A stretch of DNA of 42,536 bases from Oscillibacter sp. (lineage in GTDB: Bacteria; Bacillota; Clostridia; Oscillospirales; Oscillospiraceae). Each line of letters starts with the position of its first letter. The stretch's first letter is position 1. The stretch is from NCBI GenBank assembly GCA_022791875.1, contig JAAVZX010000064.1, positions 1 through 42,536 on the forward strand. The letters are read 5' to 3'. The translations under genes were made by a program, and so were the position numbers. The notes beneath the pieces were generated by a model. That model saw nothing but the letters and a program-made list of their open reading frames with translations, was not told the DNA's origin and did no database searches. This document shows, one piece after another, positions 23,155-31,324 of the stretch.

Positions 23155-24351
23155 ATGAAGTTTTCCAAAAACATCGAAGCGTGTACCCTATCCCCCATCC
23201 GCAAATTCTACCCATACGTGGTGGCGGCGGAGGCACAGGGCCGCACGGTCCATCACCTGAACATCGGCCAGCCGGATATCCAGACCCCCAGGGCCTTTTT
23301 CGACGCCGTTCACAATTTTGGAGAGTCCGTCCTGGCCTACGCGCCCTCCGCCGGAATTGAAGTGCTTCTCGAGGCCGTCCGCGACTATTACGGCGCTCTG
23401 AATATCTCCCTCGCTCTGGAGGACATGCTCGTCACCACCGGCGGCAGCGAAGCCCTGGAAGTCACCATGAGCTGCATCCTGGACGAAGGGGCCGAAGTCC
23501 TGGTCCCCGAGCCCTTCTACCCCAACTATTCCACGTTCATCAACATCACCGGAGGCCGCATCCGTCCCATCCCCACCTCTCCGGAGGAGGGCTACCGCTT
23601 CGCCTCCCGGGAGCGCATCGAGCCGCTGATTGGCCCCAACACCCGCGCCATCCTCGTCACGAACCCCGGCAACCCCACCGGCACCGTCCTCACGGACGAG
23701 GAAAAGCGCGTCCTGGTGGACATTGCCAAAGAGCACAATCTCTTCCTCATCAGCGACGAGGTCTACCGTGAGATCATCTACAGCGACCGCCCCCTCAGCT
23801 CCATGCTGGAGTACGCGGACGCGGCGGAGAACATCGTTGTCATTGACTCCGTGTCGAAGCGCTTCTCCTCCTGCGGCGCGCGGGTCGGCGTGATGGTTTC
23901 ACGGAACCGGGAGCTGATGTCCCACGCCCTGAAAATCTGCCAGGGCCGTCTCTGCTCCGCCACGCTGGATCAGATTGGCGCCGCCGCCCTCTACCGCACC
24001 ATGACCCCCGAATACTGCGCCTCCGTCCGGGACGAGTACCGCCGCCGCCGGGACGTGGTGGTCGCGGGTCTGGAAAAGCTGCCCGGCGTCCGTTTCAGCT
24101 CCCCCGAGGGTGCGTTCTATCTGATGGTCACGCTTCCCGTGGACGACGCCGACGCCCTCCAGTATTTCCTCCTGAAGGACTTCCACGACAACAACGAAAC
24201 CGTCATGTACGCCCCCGGCGAGGGCTTCTACGCCACCCCCGGCAAGGGCCGCAACGAGATCCGCATCGCCTACGTCACGAACCCCGGCGATCTCACCCGC
24301 GCCATCGAGCTTCTTGGCCTGGGTATCGAAGCCTACAACCGCAGTAAGTAA
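23155..24351 (+). CDS. Class I/II PLP-dependent aminotransferase (AspC-like)
   Basis: 398 residues from ATG at 23155, preceded by AAGGAGGA; an ATG at 23137 would overlap that site. Family motifs: HLNIGQPDIQTP near 37, YAPSAGIEVLLEAV, TTGGSEALEV, NPGNPTG (about 182-188), SDEVYRE, the PLP lysine at about 235 in VIDSVSKRFSSCGARVG, and the C-terminal substrate Arg in RNEIRIAYV. It transfers amino groups between amino acids and 2-oxo acids; the substrate is not predictable. It is followed after 14 bases by a Dabb protein. Confidence 0.9.
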   Translation: MKFSKNIEACTLSPIRKFYPYVVAAEAQGRTVHHLNIGQPDIQTPRAFFDAVHNFGESVLAYAPSAGIEVLLEAVRDYYGALNISLALEDMLVTTGGSEALEVTMSCILDEGAEVLVPEPFYPNYSTFINITGGRIRPIPTSPEEGYRFASRERIEPLIGPNTRAILVTNPGNPTGTVLTDEEKRVLVDIAKEHNLFLISDEVYREIIYSDRPLSSMLEYADAAENIVVIDSVSKRFSSCGARVGVMVSRNRELMSHALKICQGRLCSATLDQIGAAALYRTMTPEYCASVRDEYRRRRDVVVAGLEKLPGVRFSSPEGAFYLMVTLPVDDADALQYFLLKDFHDNNETVMYAPGEGFYATPGKGRNEIRIAYVTNPGDLTRAIELLGLGIEAYNRSK

Positions 24352-24365
24352 GGGAGGGGAGACGG

Positions 24366-24650
24366 ATGATCCGCCACATCGTCATGTGGAAATTCCGCCC
24401 CGGCACCGAAGAACAGCAGGCGGAATTCCTGAACAAACTCCGCGGCCTCCAAGGCGTGATTCCGGAGCTTCTTCGCAGCGAAGTTGCGGTCAACGTTGGC
24501 TCCGGCGGGAACTACAGCGCCGTGCTTGTCAGCGAGTTTGAAAGCTTGGAAGCGCTGGAGGCGTATAAAAACGACCCGCGTCACAAGGTGGTTTCCGCTC
24601 TGTGCAAGTCTATTCGCGAGGACCGCGTAGCTGTGGATTATGAGTTCTGA
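24366..24650 (+). CDS. Dabb-family (stress-responsive alpha/beta barrel) protein
   Basis: 94 residues, ATG after GGGAGGGGAG. It has the Dabb outline: IRHIVMWKFRPG at the start, a helix, a strand with the conserved-type 'VAVNVG', YSAVLVSEFESLEALEAYKNDPRHKVV, and VAVDYEF at the end. These are dimeric ferredoxin-like barrels; some members are enzymes, most are uncharacterised. It is co-transcribed with the aminotransferase and a strong terminator follows. Confidence 0.88.
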   Translation: MIRHIVMWKFRPGTEEQQAEFLNKLRGLQGVIPELLRSEVAVNVGSGGNYSAVLVSEFESLEALEAYKNDPRHKVVSALCKSIREDRVAVDYEF

Positions 24651-24670
24651 CGCGGTTACCTTGCTCTCAT

Positions 24671-24707
24671 AAAAAAGTTCCGTGCCAAGGAGGCACGGAA
24701 CTTTTTT
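24671..24707 (+). terminator. Strong intrinsic terminator
   Basis: AAGTTCCGTGCC and GGCACGGAACTT form a perfect 12 bp stem with a five-base loop, flanked by AAAA and TTTT so that it can work in both directions. It ends the aminotransferase-Dabb operon. Confidence 0.95.
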
Positions 24708-24710
24708 CCG

Positions 24711-24768
24711 CAAAGGGCTCCGCCCTCTGCACTCCCGCCAGGGGGAACAGTTCCCCCTGGACCCCGCT
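24711..24768. repeat. CAGAGGGC-family hairpin repeat, diverged copy
   Basis: AGGGCTCCGCCCT and CAGGGGGAACAGTTCCCCCTG hairpins separated by CTGCACTCCCGC. The order and spacing are as in the 13.2 and 21.0 kb copies. It lies at the 3' end of the leftward ABC operon. Confidence 0.7.
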
Positions 24769-25249
24769 AACTTACCATCCCACGCAGCATCCAGCCAATC
24801 GCGGCCCCCGCCGCGCCCCAGCCACCCGCTGCCATTGCCCAGGGCACAACCAGCAACCCGAACCCCGTCCACTGAAACACCGCCGCGTAAAACCCCAGCG
24901 CGACCCCCGCGCCCAGCCCCCACAGCAGCAGCGTCCCCGTCACCGCGGCCCCCAGCCGCACCGCCAGAAGCCGCCCCCCGTCCACCGGCGTCGCCGCCAC
25001 AATCTCCCGGCATCCCCGTCCCCGGACCAGGAAGGACAGAAAGAACAGCTCCCCAACCAGGATCACCGGCCCCAGCCGCTGGCAGTAAGCCCCGAAGCTC
25101 ACCGGAGAAAACGGCGCGGTATTTTCCACACCCAGCAGAATTTCCCCCGTCAGTGTCACCCAGCCGTACCCCAGCACCACCGCCGCCAGCCCCAGGAACA
25201 CCCGGTTCCACACCAGCCGCCGCAGCTCGTAAAGGTAGATTTTACCCAC
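24767..25249 (-). CDS. Small membrane protein of an ABC transport operon
   Basis: 160 residues from GTG at 25249, which lies 9 bases after AGGAGG; a TTG at 25255 is too close to that site. The start MGKIYLYELRRLVWNR is the typical cytoplasmic lead of ABC-2-type membrane subunits. About four to five hydrophobic segments follow. The gene overlaps the end of the permease-peptidase gene by 8 bases. It is probably a second membrane component of the same exporter; at 160 residues it is short for ABC-2 permeases. Confidence 0.7.
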   Translation of the reverse strand: MGKIYLYELRRLVWNRVFLGLAAVVLGYGWVTLTGEILLGVENTAPFSPVSFGAYCQRLGPVILVGELFFLSFLVRGRGCREIVAATPVDGGRLLAVRLGAAVTGTLLLWGLGAGVALGFYAAVFQWTGFGLLVVPWAMAAGGWGAAGAAIGWMLRGMVS

Positions 25250-27431
25250 GTCCAACCGCCTCCTCCGTCAGCCCGCAGGCCGTCAAAAAGTCTCCGAGGG
25301 TCACGTAAGCGGGGCCCAGCTCCGTCCCGCCCTCCCGGTAGAGCTTCGATAGAATGGCGTCCATAGCCTCCTGTCCTCCCACAAGGGCCTCCGCCCGTTT
25401 GATCATGAGTGCGGTCCCGCTGTACCAGTTCACGCTCTGGATTGCCGCCTCGATGTTCCCCCGGTAGAGGTCCGGCAGGCGGTCCAGGTACTCCGGATTC
25501 CGCACGTAAAAGTTGTTTGCGCTGTCCTCCACCGCGGCCTCCCACGGCTCCAGGTAGTGGACACGGGCGTATTCCTCGCCGTAACGCGCCTCCATGAGCC
25601 GGTAGGTGGAGTAGGTGGTCATGCCCTCGCTGGTCCAGAAGGGGTCCTCCGGGTCCTGGAGCATCACGCCCAGACCCCACCACTGATGGATAATCTCATG
25701 GGCCAGCACTTCCGCCCCGGACGCGCCCTTCTCGCGGTCCTGGAGGCTCCGCGTGGTAAAGCTCTCCTCCAGGGTGGCGCTGATGTTCCCGGACGCGAAG
25801 CCGCCGAACTCGAACTCCGTGAGCTGGAGGATTTTGAAGGGCTTGCCGGTGTCGAAGGTTCTGGGACCGTAGTGGGCGGTGCAGTAGGCTACGGCCTCCT
25901 CCATGGCGGAAACCGCGTCCAGGGCTTCCAGCTGTTCCCGGTGCTTCTCGCTGAAATAGAACTCGATGGGCACGCCTCCGCCCTCCAGGTCCGCCTTCAC
26001 GAAGTCCGCCGCGTACACGGAGATGGACGCCCGTCCTTTCTCCTCCACGGCCCAAGTGCAGGTTCCCTCCCCGGAGGAAAGCAGCTCCACAGCGCCCGCG
26101 GACACAGGCGTCATCCCGGCGGGGAGGGTCAGCTCCACACGGTACGGCGTATTCTCGCTCAAAATCATAGTCTGCGGCGTAGGCGCGACGCATTTCCGAT
26201 CCAGCGCCACGTATCGGGAACTGACGACCCGATCCAGATACATCCCCCCGCTCACATTCCAGAGACGGGGCATCCCGCCGTATTCCAGTTCCACGACCAC
26301 ATCCCGCTCCGCCGGAACCGGACAGCTCCAATACCGCCCGGCGATGTAGTCCTCCTGACAGTCGGTCACGGGAACGCGCTCCCCGTTGACGCGAACGGAC
26401 CGCATCGCATACCCGGAGTTCATCTCAAAGTAGAGCTCCCGCGCCTCCCCGCTCACGTTCTCGAAGCGGTACACGGCCCTTCCGGAGACGATTCCCGTCC
26501 GCGTATGGGACGCGTCCACAAGCGCGGAGGCGTCCACGAGCTGCAAGGCATCGGTCATGTAGTCAACCTCTTCAACGCCGATCCAGTTGTCGGGGGTATG
26601 GTCAAGAAACGGTTGATACCTCCACAGCAGTCCCCCGGCGGACAGCAGGCACACCGCCGCCAGTGCCCCCGCCCACATCCGCCGCAGTCCCAGCAGAAAC
26701 GACCCCATCAGCCCCTTCCCGTACCGCCGCAGGCACAGCAGCCCCAGCAGCACGGCCCCGCCGAACAGACACAGCCAGATCAAGCGCGTATAGGCCCCGA
26801 TCCGGAACACCAGCGTGTTCCCGAAATCATCGGACAGAGCGGGCAGCTTAACCAGCCCCCACTGCCACCAGGGGGCCGCGTCGCCCGTGTACCCCCTGTA
26901 GCTGGGCACCAGCAGGAACAACGCCGCCGCCAGAAAGCTGACGTCCGCCCGTCCCACGACAAAGTAGCACACCCCCGCGCACGCGCTCCCGAACGCCAGC
27001 CCCGGAAACACCACCAAAAACCAGCACAGCGCGTAATCCCCCAGCGAGAACACCAAATCCAGCCGCCAAGCGGTATACGGCCCATAGAGCGCGAACCCCA
27101 GCGCCGCCGTCAGCAGCGCGCATACGCCAATCCCCGCCAGCCGCGCCACAGCCAGTGCCGCCGGCGAGACCACGGAATCGGTAATCGCCTCCATGCGGAA
27201 CTGCCGCACCCGGTCCAGCTCATACAGCGTCAGCGCCGCGAAGACCAGCGTCCCGCCCAGGGTCCCCACGCAGATGGGGTTTGCCAGATAGATAGTCGCC
27301 ATTGTGGTCCACGACAGCATGGGAAACAGCCCATACCCCGCCAGGGGCAGCGCCAGCGTCGCCAGCACCGCCGCCCACATCACACGGCTTTGCAGCAGCC
27401 GCCCCAGCTCCACCCGAAACAGCCGCCCCAT
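25242..27431 (-). CDS. ABC-2-like permease fused to an M1-family metallopeptidase domain
   Basis: 729 residues from ATG at 27431, overlapping the ATPase stop (TGATG) with AAGGAGG upstream. The first ~280 residues have six or more membrane helices. After a beta-rich segment (about 300-520) comes a gluzincin domain with the zinc motif HEIIHQWW (about 577) and the third ligand Glu in WTSEGMTTYS about 20 residues later. The usual exopeptidase motif GxMEN is replaced by GGFASGN, so N-terminal substrate anchoring may differ. It may process or sense an extracellular peptide while its membrane part works with the 27431-28297 ATPase. Substrate unknown. Confidence 0.85.
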   Translation of the reverse strand: MGRLFRVELGRLLQSRVMWAAVLATLALPLAGYGLFPMLSWTTMATIYLANPICVGTLGGTLVFAALTLYELDRVRQFRMEAITDSVVSPAALAVARLAGIGVCALLTAALGFALYGPYTAWRLDLVFSLGDYALCWFLVVFPGLAFGSACAGVCYFVVGRADVSFLAAALFLLVPSYRGYTGDAAPWWQWGLVKLPALSDDFGNTLVFRIGAYTRLIWLCLFGGAVLLGLLCLRRYGKGLMGSFLLGLRRMWAGALAAVCLLSAGGLLWRYQPFLDHTPDNWIGVEEVDYMTDALQLVDASALVDASHTRTGIVSGRAVYRFENVSGEARELYFEMNSGYAMRSVRVNGERVPVTDCQEDYIAGRYWSCPVPAERDVVVELEYGGMPRLWNVSGGMYLDRVVSSRYVALDRKCVAPTPQTMILSENTPYRVELTLPAGMTPVSAGAVELLSSGEGTCTWAVEEKGRASISVYAADFVKADLEGGGVPIEFYFSEKHREQLEALDAVSAMEEAVAYCTAHYGPRTFDTGKPFKILQLTEFEFGGFASGNISATLEESFTTRSLQDREKGASGAEVLAHEIIHQWWGLGVMLQDPEDPFWTSEGMTTYSTYRLMEARYGEEYARVHYLEPWEAAVEDSANNFYVRNPEYLDRLPDLYRGNIEAAIQSVNWYSGTALMIKRAEALVGGQEAMDAILSKLYREGGTELGPAYVTLGDFLTACGLTEEAVGRG

Positions 27432-28297
27432 CACGCCGCCTCCTTGTGTCCCAGGTGGATCAGGTACAGATAGGCATCCTCCAGATGTGGCTCCACCGCC
27501 TCCGCGAAGGGCGGCAGAACCTCCGCCACCACCCGACACGAGACGCCGCGGGCCGTATTGACCCGAGAAGCGACGTGGAAGTCCCCGGAGACCCCGGCCC
27601 CGGCTTCCTCGAAGACCCCAACATGCCCCTCCGCCATCCGGATCAGCTCAGAAGGCGTCCCGACAAAGAGGATATTTCCCTTGTGAATGACCACCAACTG
27701 CGTACAAACGGACTGCACATCTTCAATAATATGCGTGGACAGCACCACGATCCGCTCCTGCGCCGCCTGTGAAAACAGGTTCCGGAAATGAATCCGTTCC
27801 TCCGGGTCCAGCCCCACGGTAGGCTCGTCGAAGATAAGGAACTCCGGCGACCCCAGCAGCGCCTGAGCAATCCCCACCCTTTGTCTCTGTCCCCCGGACA
27901 GCGCCCGGATTTTCACCCGCCCCAGCGCCTCCAGATTCGTCTCCCGCAAAGCCCGCCCAACCGCCTCCCGGCTGTCAGAAAGCCCTTTCAGCGCGCACAT
28001 ATAGTCCAAAAACTGCCCCACCGACAGCTCGTCATAAAGCCCAAAACTCTGCGGCAGATACCCCAACCGCCGTTTCAAATCCCTCTCACAAGCCCCCAGC
28101 GGCCTCCCATCCACCCGAATCTCCCCATCCGTAGGCATCAACCCAGCCGTCAGCAGCTTCATCAAAGTAGACTTCCCCGCCCCATTCGGCCCCAGCAGCC
28201 CCACCAGACACGGACTCCCCAGCGTCAAAGACACATCCTTCAACGCCCTCCGTCCCCCCGGATACGTCATCGTCACACGCTCAATTTCGATTCTCAT
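27431..28297 (-). CDS. ABC transporter ATP-binding protein
   Basis: 288 residues from ATG at 28297 (MRIEIERVTMTYPGGRRALKDV); the open frame extends upstream into unlikely sequence. Walker A GPNGAGKSTL (about 36-45), Q-loop YLPQSFGLYDEL, signature ALSGGQRQRVGIAQALL, Walker B FLIFDEPTVGLDP and the H-loop STHIIED are present. A 60-residue C-terminal extension may be regulatory. Best fit is the exporter class with ABC-2 permeases. It is first in a three-gene leftward operon with the peptidase-permease and the small membrane protein. Confidence 0.92.
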   Translation of the reverse strand: MRIEIERVTMTYPGGRRALKDVSLTLGSPCLVGLLGPNGAGKSTLMKLLTAGLMPTDGEIRVDGRPLGACERDLKRRLGYLPQSFGLYDELSVGQFLDYMCALKGLSDSREAVGRALRETNLEALGRVKIRALSGGQRQRVGIAQALLGSPEFLIFDEPTVGLDPEERIHFRNLFSQAAQERIVVLSTHIIEDVQSVCTQLVVIHKGNILFVGTPSELIRMAEGHVGVFEEAGAGVSGDFHVASRVNTARGVSCRVVAEVLPPFAEAVEPHLEDAYLYLIHLGHKEAA

Positions 28298-28395
28298 ACA
28301 CAGCACCCTTTCTTTGCTCAATTTGCGTACCCAGAATACCGCCTGCGTGTGGAGATGGCGTGGAGGGTTTATGGATTTTCTGTGAAAATCCATCT

Positions 28396-28709
28396 GCCTC
28401 CGGCGGGTCACTTTTTCTCGAGAGAAAAAGTAACCAAAAAGAGCTTTAGATCCGCTCTATACATTGGAGGTTGTTAAGGCTTCCCGCACGGTAACGGCGT
28501 GCCTGCGTGTGGGGCATACCTTTCCGGTATGCCCCACGGTTTTCTTTTTATGATGTAAAAAAATCCGTGGTCCTTACCTCGAAACGAGGTAAGGACCACT
28601 TCGCACCCGCCGCGTTACTGCGCAGAAAGCCTCCGCGACCACCAGATTCGCGTCGAGTTAAAGCTCTTTTCGCTTCCTTTTCTCTCGAGAAAAGGAAGCC
28701 GCCGGAGGC
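28396..28709. repeat. Full copy of the ~315 bp modular repeat, orientation 1
   Basis: Order of modules: GCCTCCGGCGGG; a palindromic end (CTTTTTCTCGAGAGAAAAAG); AAAAAGAGCTTTAGATCCGC; a GTGGGGCATACC/GGTATGCCCCAC hairpin (about 28509-28538); an AT-rich middle; a GTGGTCCTTACC/GGTAAGGACCAC hairpin (about 28570-28603); CCACCAGATTCGCGTCGAGT then TAAAGCTCTTTT; a second palindromic end; and GCCGCCGGAGGC. No gene is in it. It fills the gap between the ABC ATPase and the kinase gene, and an inverted copy lies at 30987-31303. Confidence 0.85.
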
Positions 28710-28717
28710 CCCCCGTC

Positions 28718-30280
28718 CTACGCAAACCAAATCGTAAACCGCACCCCCGACGCCGTGTTCTCAATCCGATACGCGGCCCCGTGTAAATCCAGAATCATCT
28801 GCACCAGATACAGTCCCAGACCGCTCCCGCCGGTCCGGCGGCTTCGGGACCCCTCGGCGCGGTAGAACGGTTCAAACACGTGCGGCAGAGCTGCTTCCGG
28901 AATCTGCGCGCCGCCGTTTTCCAGGCGGAATACCGCACGTCCGCCCTCGCGGCTCAGTTCCGCGTCCACCCAGACCCCTTCCGGCGCATAAAAGACCGCG
29001 TTCGATACCACGTTGTCAACCGCTTTCCGCAGCAAGGACGGGTCCCCCTGGACCGTCACGCCCTCCGCTAAGGCGCTCCGCACCGTCAGGCGCTTTTGCT
29101 CCGCCAAATCCGCCACGGCTTCCAGCCGTTCCCGAACCAGCGTACCCAGATCCACCGCCTGGCGGCGCGGCTCCAGACTGCTGGCTTCCATCCGCGAAAC
29201 CGTCAGAATTTCCTGCACAAGCTCCTCCATGCGCCCCGTGGTCCCCAGGGCCTTCGCAAGGTACTTGTCCCGGTCCTGGTACACGTCCACGCGCTCCAGC
29301 ATCCCGGAGAGCTGGCCTTTCAGAATGGTCAGCGGCGTTTTCAGCTCGTGGGACACGGCGGAAAAAAGGGCCGTCCGCTGGCGCTCCATTTCGCGCTCCC
29401 GCTGGATGTCCTGGCGGAGGGCCTCGTTGGCCTCGCGAAGCTCCTTCAAGGCCGCCGAGAGACGGCTGGACAGCGTGTCCAGGTTCCGGCCTAGGACGCC
29501 AATTTCGTCTCCGCGCTTCTCCCCGCACGTCCAGGAGAAATCCAGCTCCGCCATCCGCTGGGAAATTCCGCTCAGGCGCACAATGGGCCGCGTGATGTAG
29601 CGGGAGTACCCCAGCGCACAGAGCGTCGAGAACACCAACATGGCCCCCAGGAGCCACGGCGCGGCTCGGCTCAGGGCTTCCGCCGTCTGGTTGGAGCGCT
29701 CCACCGGCGGCGACACGAAGAGCTGGTACATCTCATGGTCCCCCTCGAACATGATGTAGTGCGTCAACGATTCGTCGGCCACGGTGATACTGGCGGTGTC
29801 AGCGGCGACGGACGCGGAGTCCACGAGCCAGCCCTGGTTGGCAAGCACGTCTATGAGCCAATTCACGGACCCGGTAAATTTCACTCCGGAAAAGTTGTTG
29901 GGATACACAGTTAGCGTGTCATACTCCGCAGAGGGCGACACGGAAATAATCATTTCGTCTTCCTCATAAGAGGCTGTAATCCCATAGTGGGACGACGTTT
30001 TCACAACTTTTCCGTCCATGTTGCTGATGGCGACGTTGGCCCCCGTGGACACGATGAATTCATCTAAAATATCCCCGCTGTCCTCCAGCCGTACCCCCTC
30101 CAGAGCTACGGCCAGTTCCAGTGTCTGGTTCTCCAACTGGTCGGTGACGATGGAGATATAGGTGATGGGCGTAACCATGGAGAGGATTGCGTAGGTAACG
30201 CCGCTGGAGGCCAAAAGCATCGCGAACGTAAGGCAGAAGACCCGCAGGGACAAGCTGGTTTTAATTGATTTTCCGGACAC
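28718..30280 (-). CDS. Sensor histidine kinase, HisKA type (VanS-like)
   Basis: 520 residues from GTG at 30280, overlapping the regulator gene by 20 bases; the frame is open further upstream but inside that gene. A membrane helix (about 15-37), an extracytoplasmic region of ~180 residues, a second helix (about 230-250), a HAMP domain (SRYITRPIVRLSGISQRMAELDFSW...), a coiled segment, the HisKA box VSHELKTPL (His about 311), an N-box DNVVSNAVFYAP, and G-boxes GSGLGLYLV. It senses a signal outside or in the membrane and phosphorylates the 30261 regulator. Inverted repeat elements bracket the pair. Confidence 0.92.
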   Translation of the reverse strand: MSGKSIKTSLSLRVFCLTFAMLLASSGVTYAILSMVTPITYISIVTDQLENQTLELAVALEGVRLEDSGDILDEFIVSTGANVAISNMDGKVVKTSSHYGITASYEEDEMIISVSPSAEYDTLTVYPNNFSGVKFTGSVNWLIDVLANQGWLVDSASVAADTASITVADESLTHYIMFEGDHEMYQLFVSPPVERSNQTAEALSRAAPWLLGAMLVFSTLCALGYSRYITRPIVRLSGISQRMAELDFSWTCGEKRGDEIGVLGRNLDTLSSRLSAALKELREANEALRQDIQREREMERQRTALFSAVSHELKTPLTILKGQLSGMLERVDVYQDRDKYLAKALGTTGRMEELVQEILTVSRMEASSLEPRRQAVDLGTLVRERLEAVADLAEQKRLTVRSALAEGVTVQGDPSLLRKAVDNVVSNAVFYAPEGVWVDAELSREGGRAVFRLENGGAQIPEAALPHVFEPFYRAEGSRSRRTGGSGLGLYLVQMILDLHGAAYRIENTASGVRFTIWFA

Positions 30281-30926
30281 GATACCCCACCCCCCTGATT
30301 GTCTCGATACAGTCCACAGGCAATTTTTTACGCAGATTCTTAATATGGCTGTCCACGATCCGCGCGTCGCCAAAGAAGTCATAGCTCCAGATCCGGCTCA
30401 GCAAGACCTCCCGCGTCAGAACCCGCCCGGGAGCCCTCAGCAATTCCGCCAGCAGATCAAACTCCCTCTGCGTCAAAGCAATCTCCACCCCATCCACCAA
30501 GCACTCCCGGCTCTCGATCCGCACCGTCAATCCCTTCCACCGCAGCACCTCCGCGTCCTCGACCCCACCGGCCCGCCTCAGCACCGCCGCAATTTTGCGA
30601 AGCAAAACAGGCATAGAAAACGGCTTCGTCACATAATCATCAATCTCCAGATCAAACCCCCGAATCTGCTCACTCTCCCCATCCAAAGCCGTCAGCATAA
30701 TCACCGGCACCCCAGACTCCCTCCGAATCTCCCGGCAAACCCCAAACCCATCCAGTTCCGGCAGCAGCACATCCAATAAAACCAAATCCACCGCCGTCCC
30801 CCGAAACACCTCCAACGCCTGCACCCCATCCCCAGCCAAAACCACCTCATACCCCTCATTACGCAAATAAGCCCCCAAAAGCTCCTGAATCTCCGGCTCA
30901 TCCTCAACCACCAAAATCTTCCGCAT
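30261..30926 (-). CDS. OmpR/PhoB-family response regulator (VanR-like)
   Basis: 221 residues from ATG at 30926, 8 bases after AGGAGG; a GTG at 30935 would overlap that site. The receiver has the acidic pair in VVEDEPE, phospho-Asp in LVLLDVLLPELDG (about 51), Thr in MLTALDG and Lys in DDYVTKPF (about 101). The C-terminal winged helix reads LTQREFDLLAELLRAPGRVLTREVLL and ends RGVGYRVRK. A TATGAT box lies close upstream but the -35 is unclear. Target genes are not evident; the ABC exporter operon downstream is a candidate. Confidence 0.93.
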   Translation of the reverse strand: MRKILVVEDEPEIQELLGAYLRNEGYEVVLAGDGVQALEVFRGTAVDLVLLDVLLPELDGFGVCREIRRESGVPVIMLTALDGESEQIRGFDLEIDDYVTKPFSMPVLLRKIAAVLRRAGGVEDAEVLRWKGLTVRIESRECLVDGVEIALTQREFDLLAELLRAPGRVLTREVLLSRIWSYDFFGDARIVDSHIKNLRKKLPVDCIETIRGVGYRVRKIN

Positions 30927-30986
30927 ACCTTCCACCTCCTGGGCAGTATCATATCACGGGAATGTGAATTTTCCGTGGATTTTTCC

Positions 30987-31303
30987 CCTTCCGGGGGACC
31001 TACTTTTTCTCGAGAGAAAAAGTAGGCAAAAAGAGCTTTAACTCGACGTGAATCCGGTGGGCGTTGGGGCTGTAGCGCCGTAACGGGGGAACTGCAAAGT
31101 GGTCCTTACCTTGATCAAGGTAAGGACCACAGAAATTTTTATGTCCTAATAAAGAAAATCTGTGGGGCATACCGGCCCGGTATGCCCCACACGCACTTCC
31201 TGCGTCACCGTGTGACAAGCCAATTCAACCACCAGCAGCATAGAGCGGATCTAAAGCTCTTTTCGCTTCCTTTTCTCTCGAGAAAAGGAAGCCGCCGGAG
31301 GCC
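30987..31303. repeat. Full copy of the ~315 bp modular repeat, orientation 2
   Basis: Its reverse complement has the same modules in the same order as 28396-28709: palindromic end, AAAGAGCTTTAGATCCGCTC, the GTGGGGCATACC hairpin (about 31162-31192), an AT-rich spacer, the GTGGTCCTTACC hairpin (about 31101-31132), the ...CACGTCGAGTTAAAGCTC block, and a palindromic end with TCTCGAGA. The two hairpins and the ends are nearly identical between copies; the linkers differ. It fills the gap between the regulator gene and plsX. Confidence 0.85.
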
Positions 31304-31324
31304 CCCCGTAGGTACGCACTCACG

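Noticed and set aside
25557-27473. A 638-codon plus-strand frame over the permease-peptidase gene
   Set aside because: No ribosome site or domain and composition typical of an antisense frame. The minus strand carries HEIIH and overlapping operon genes.
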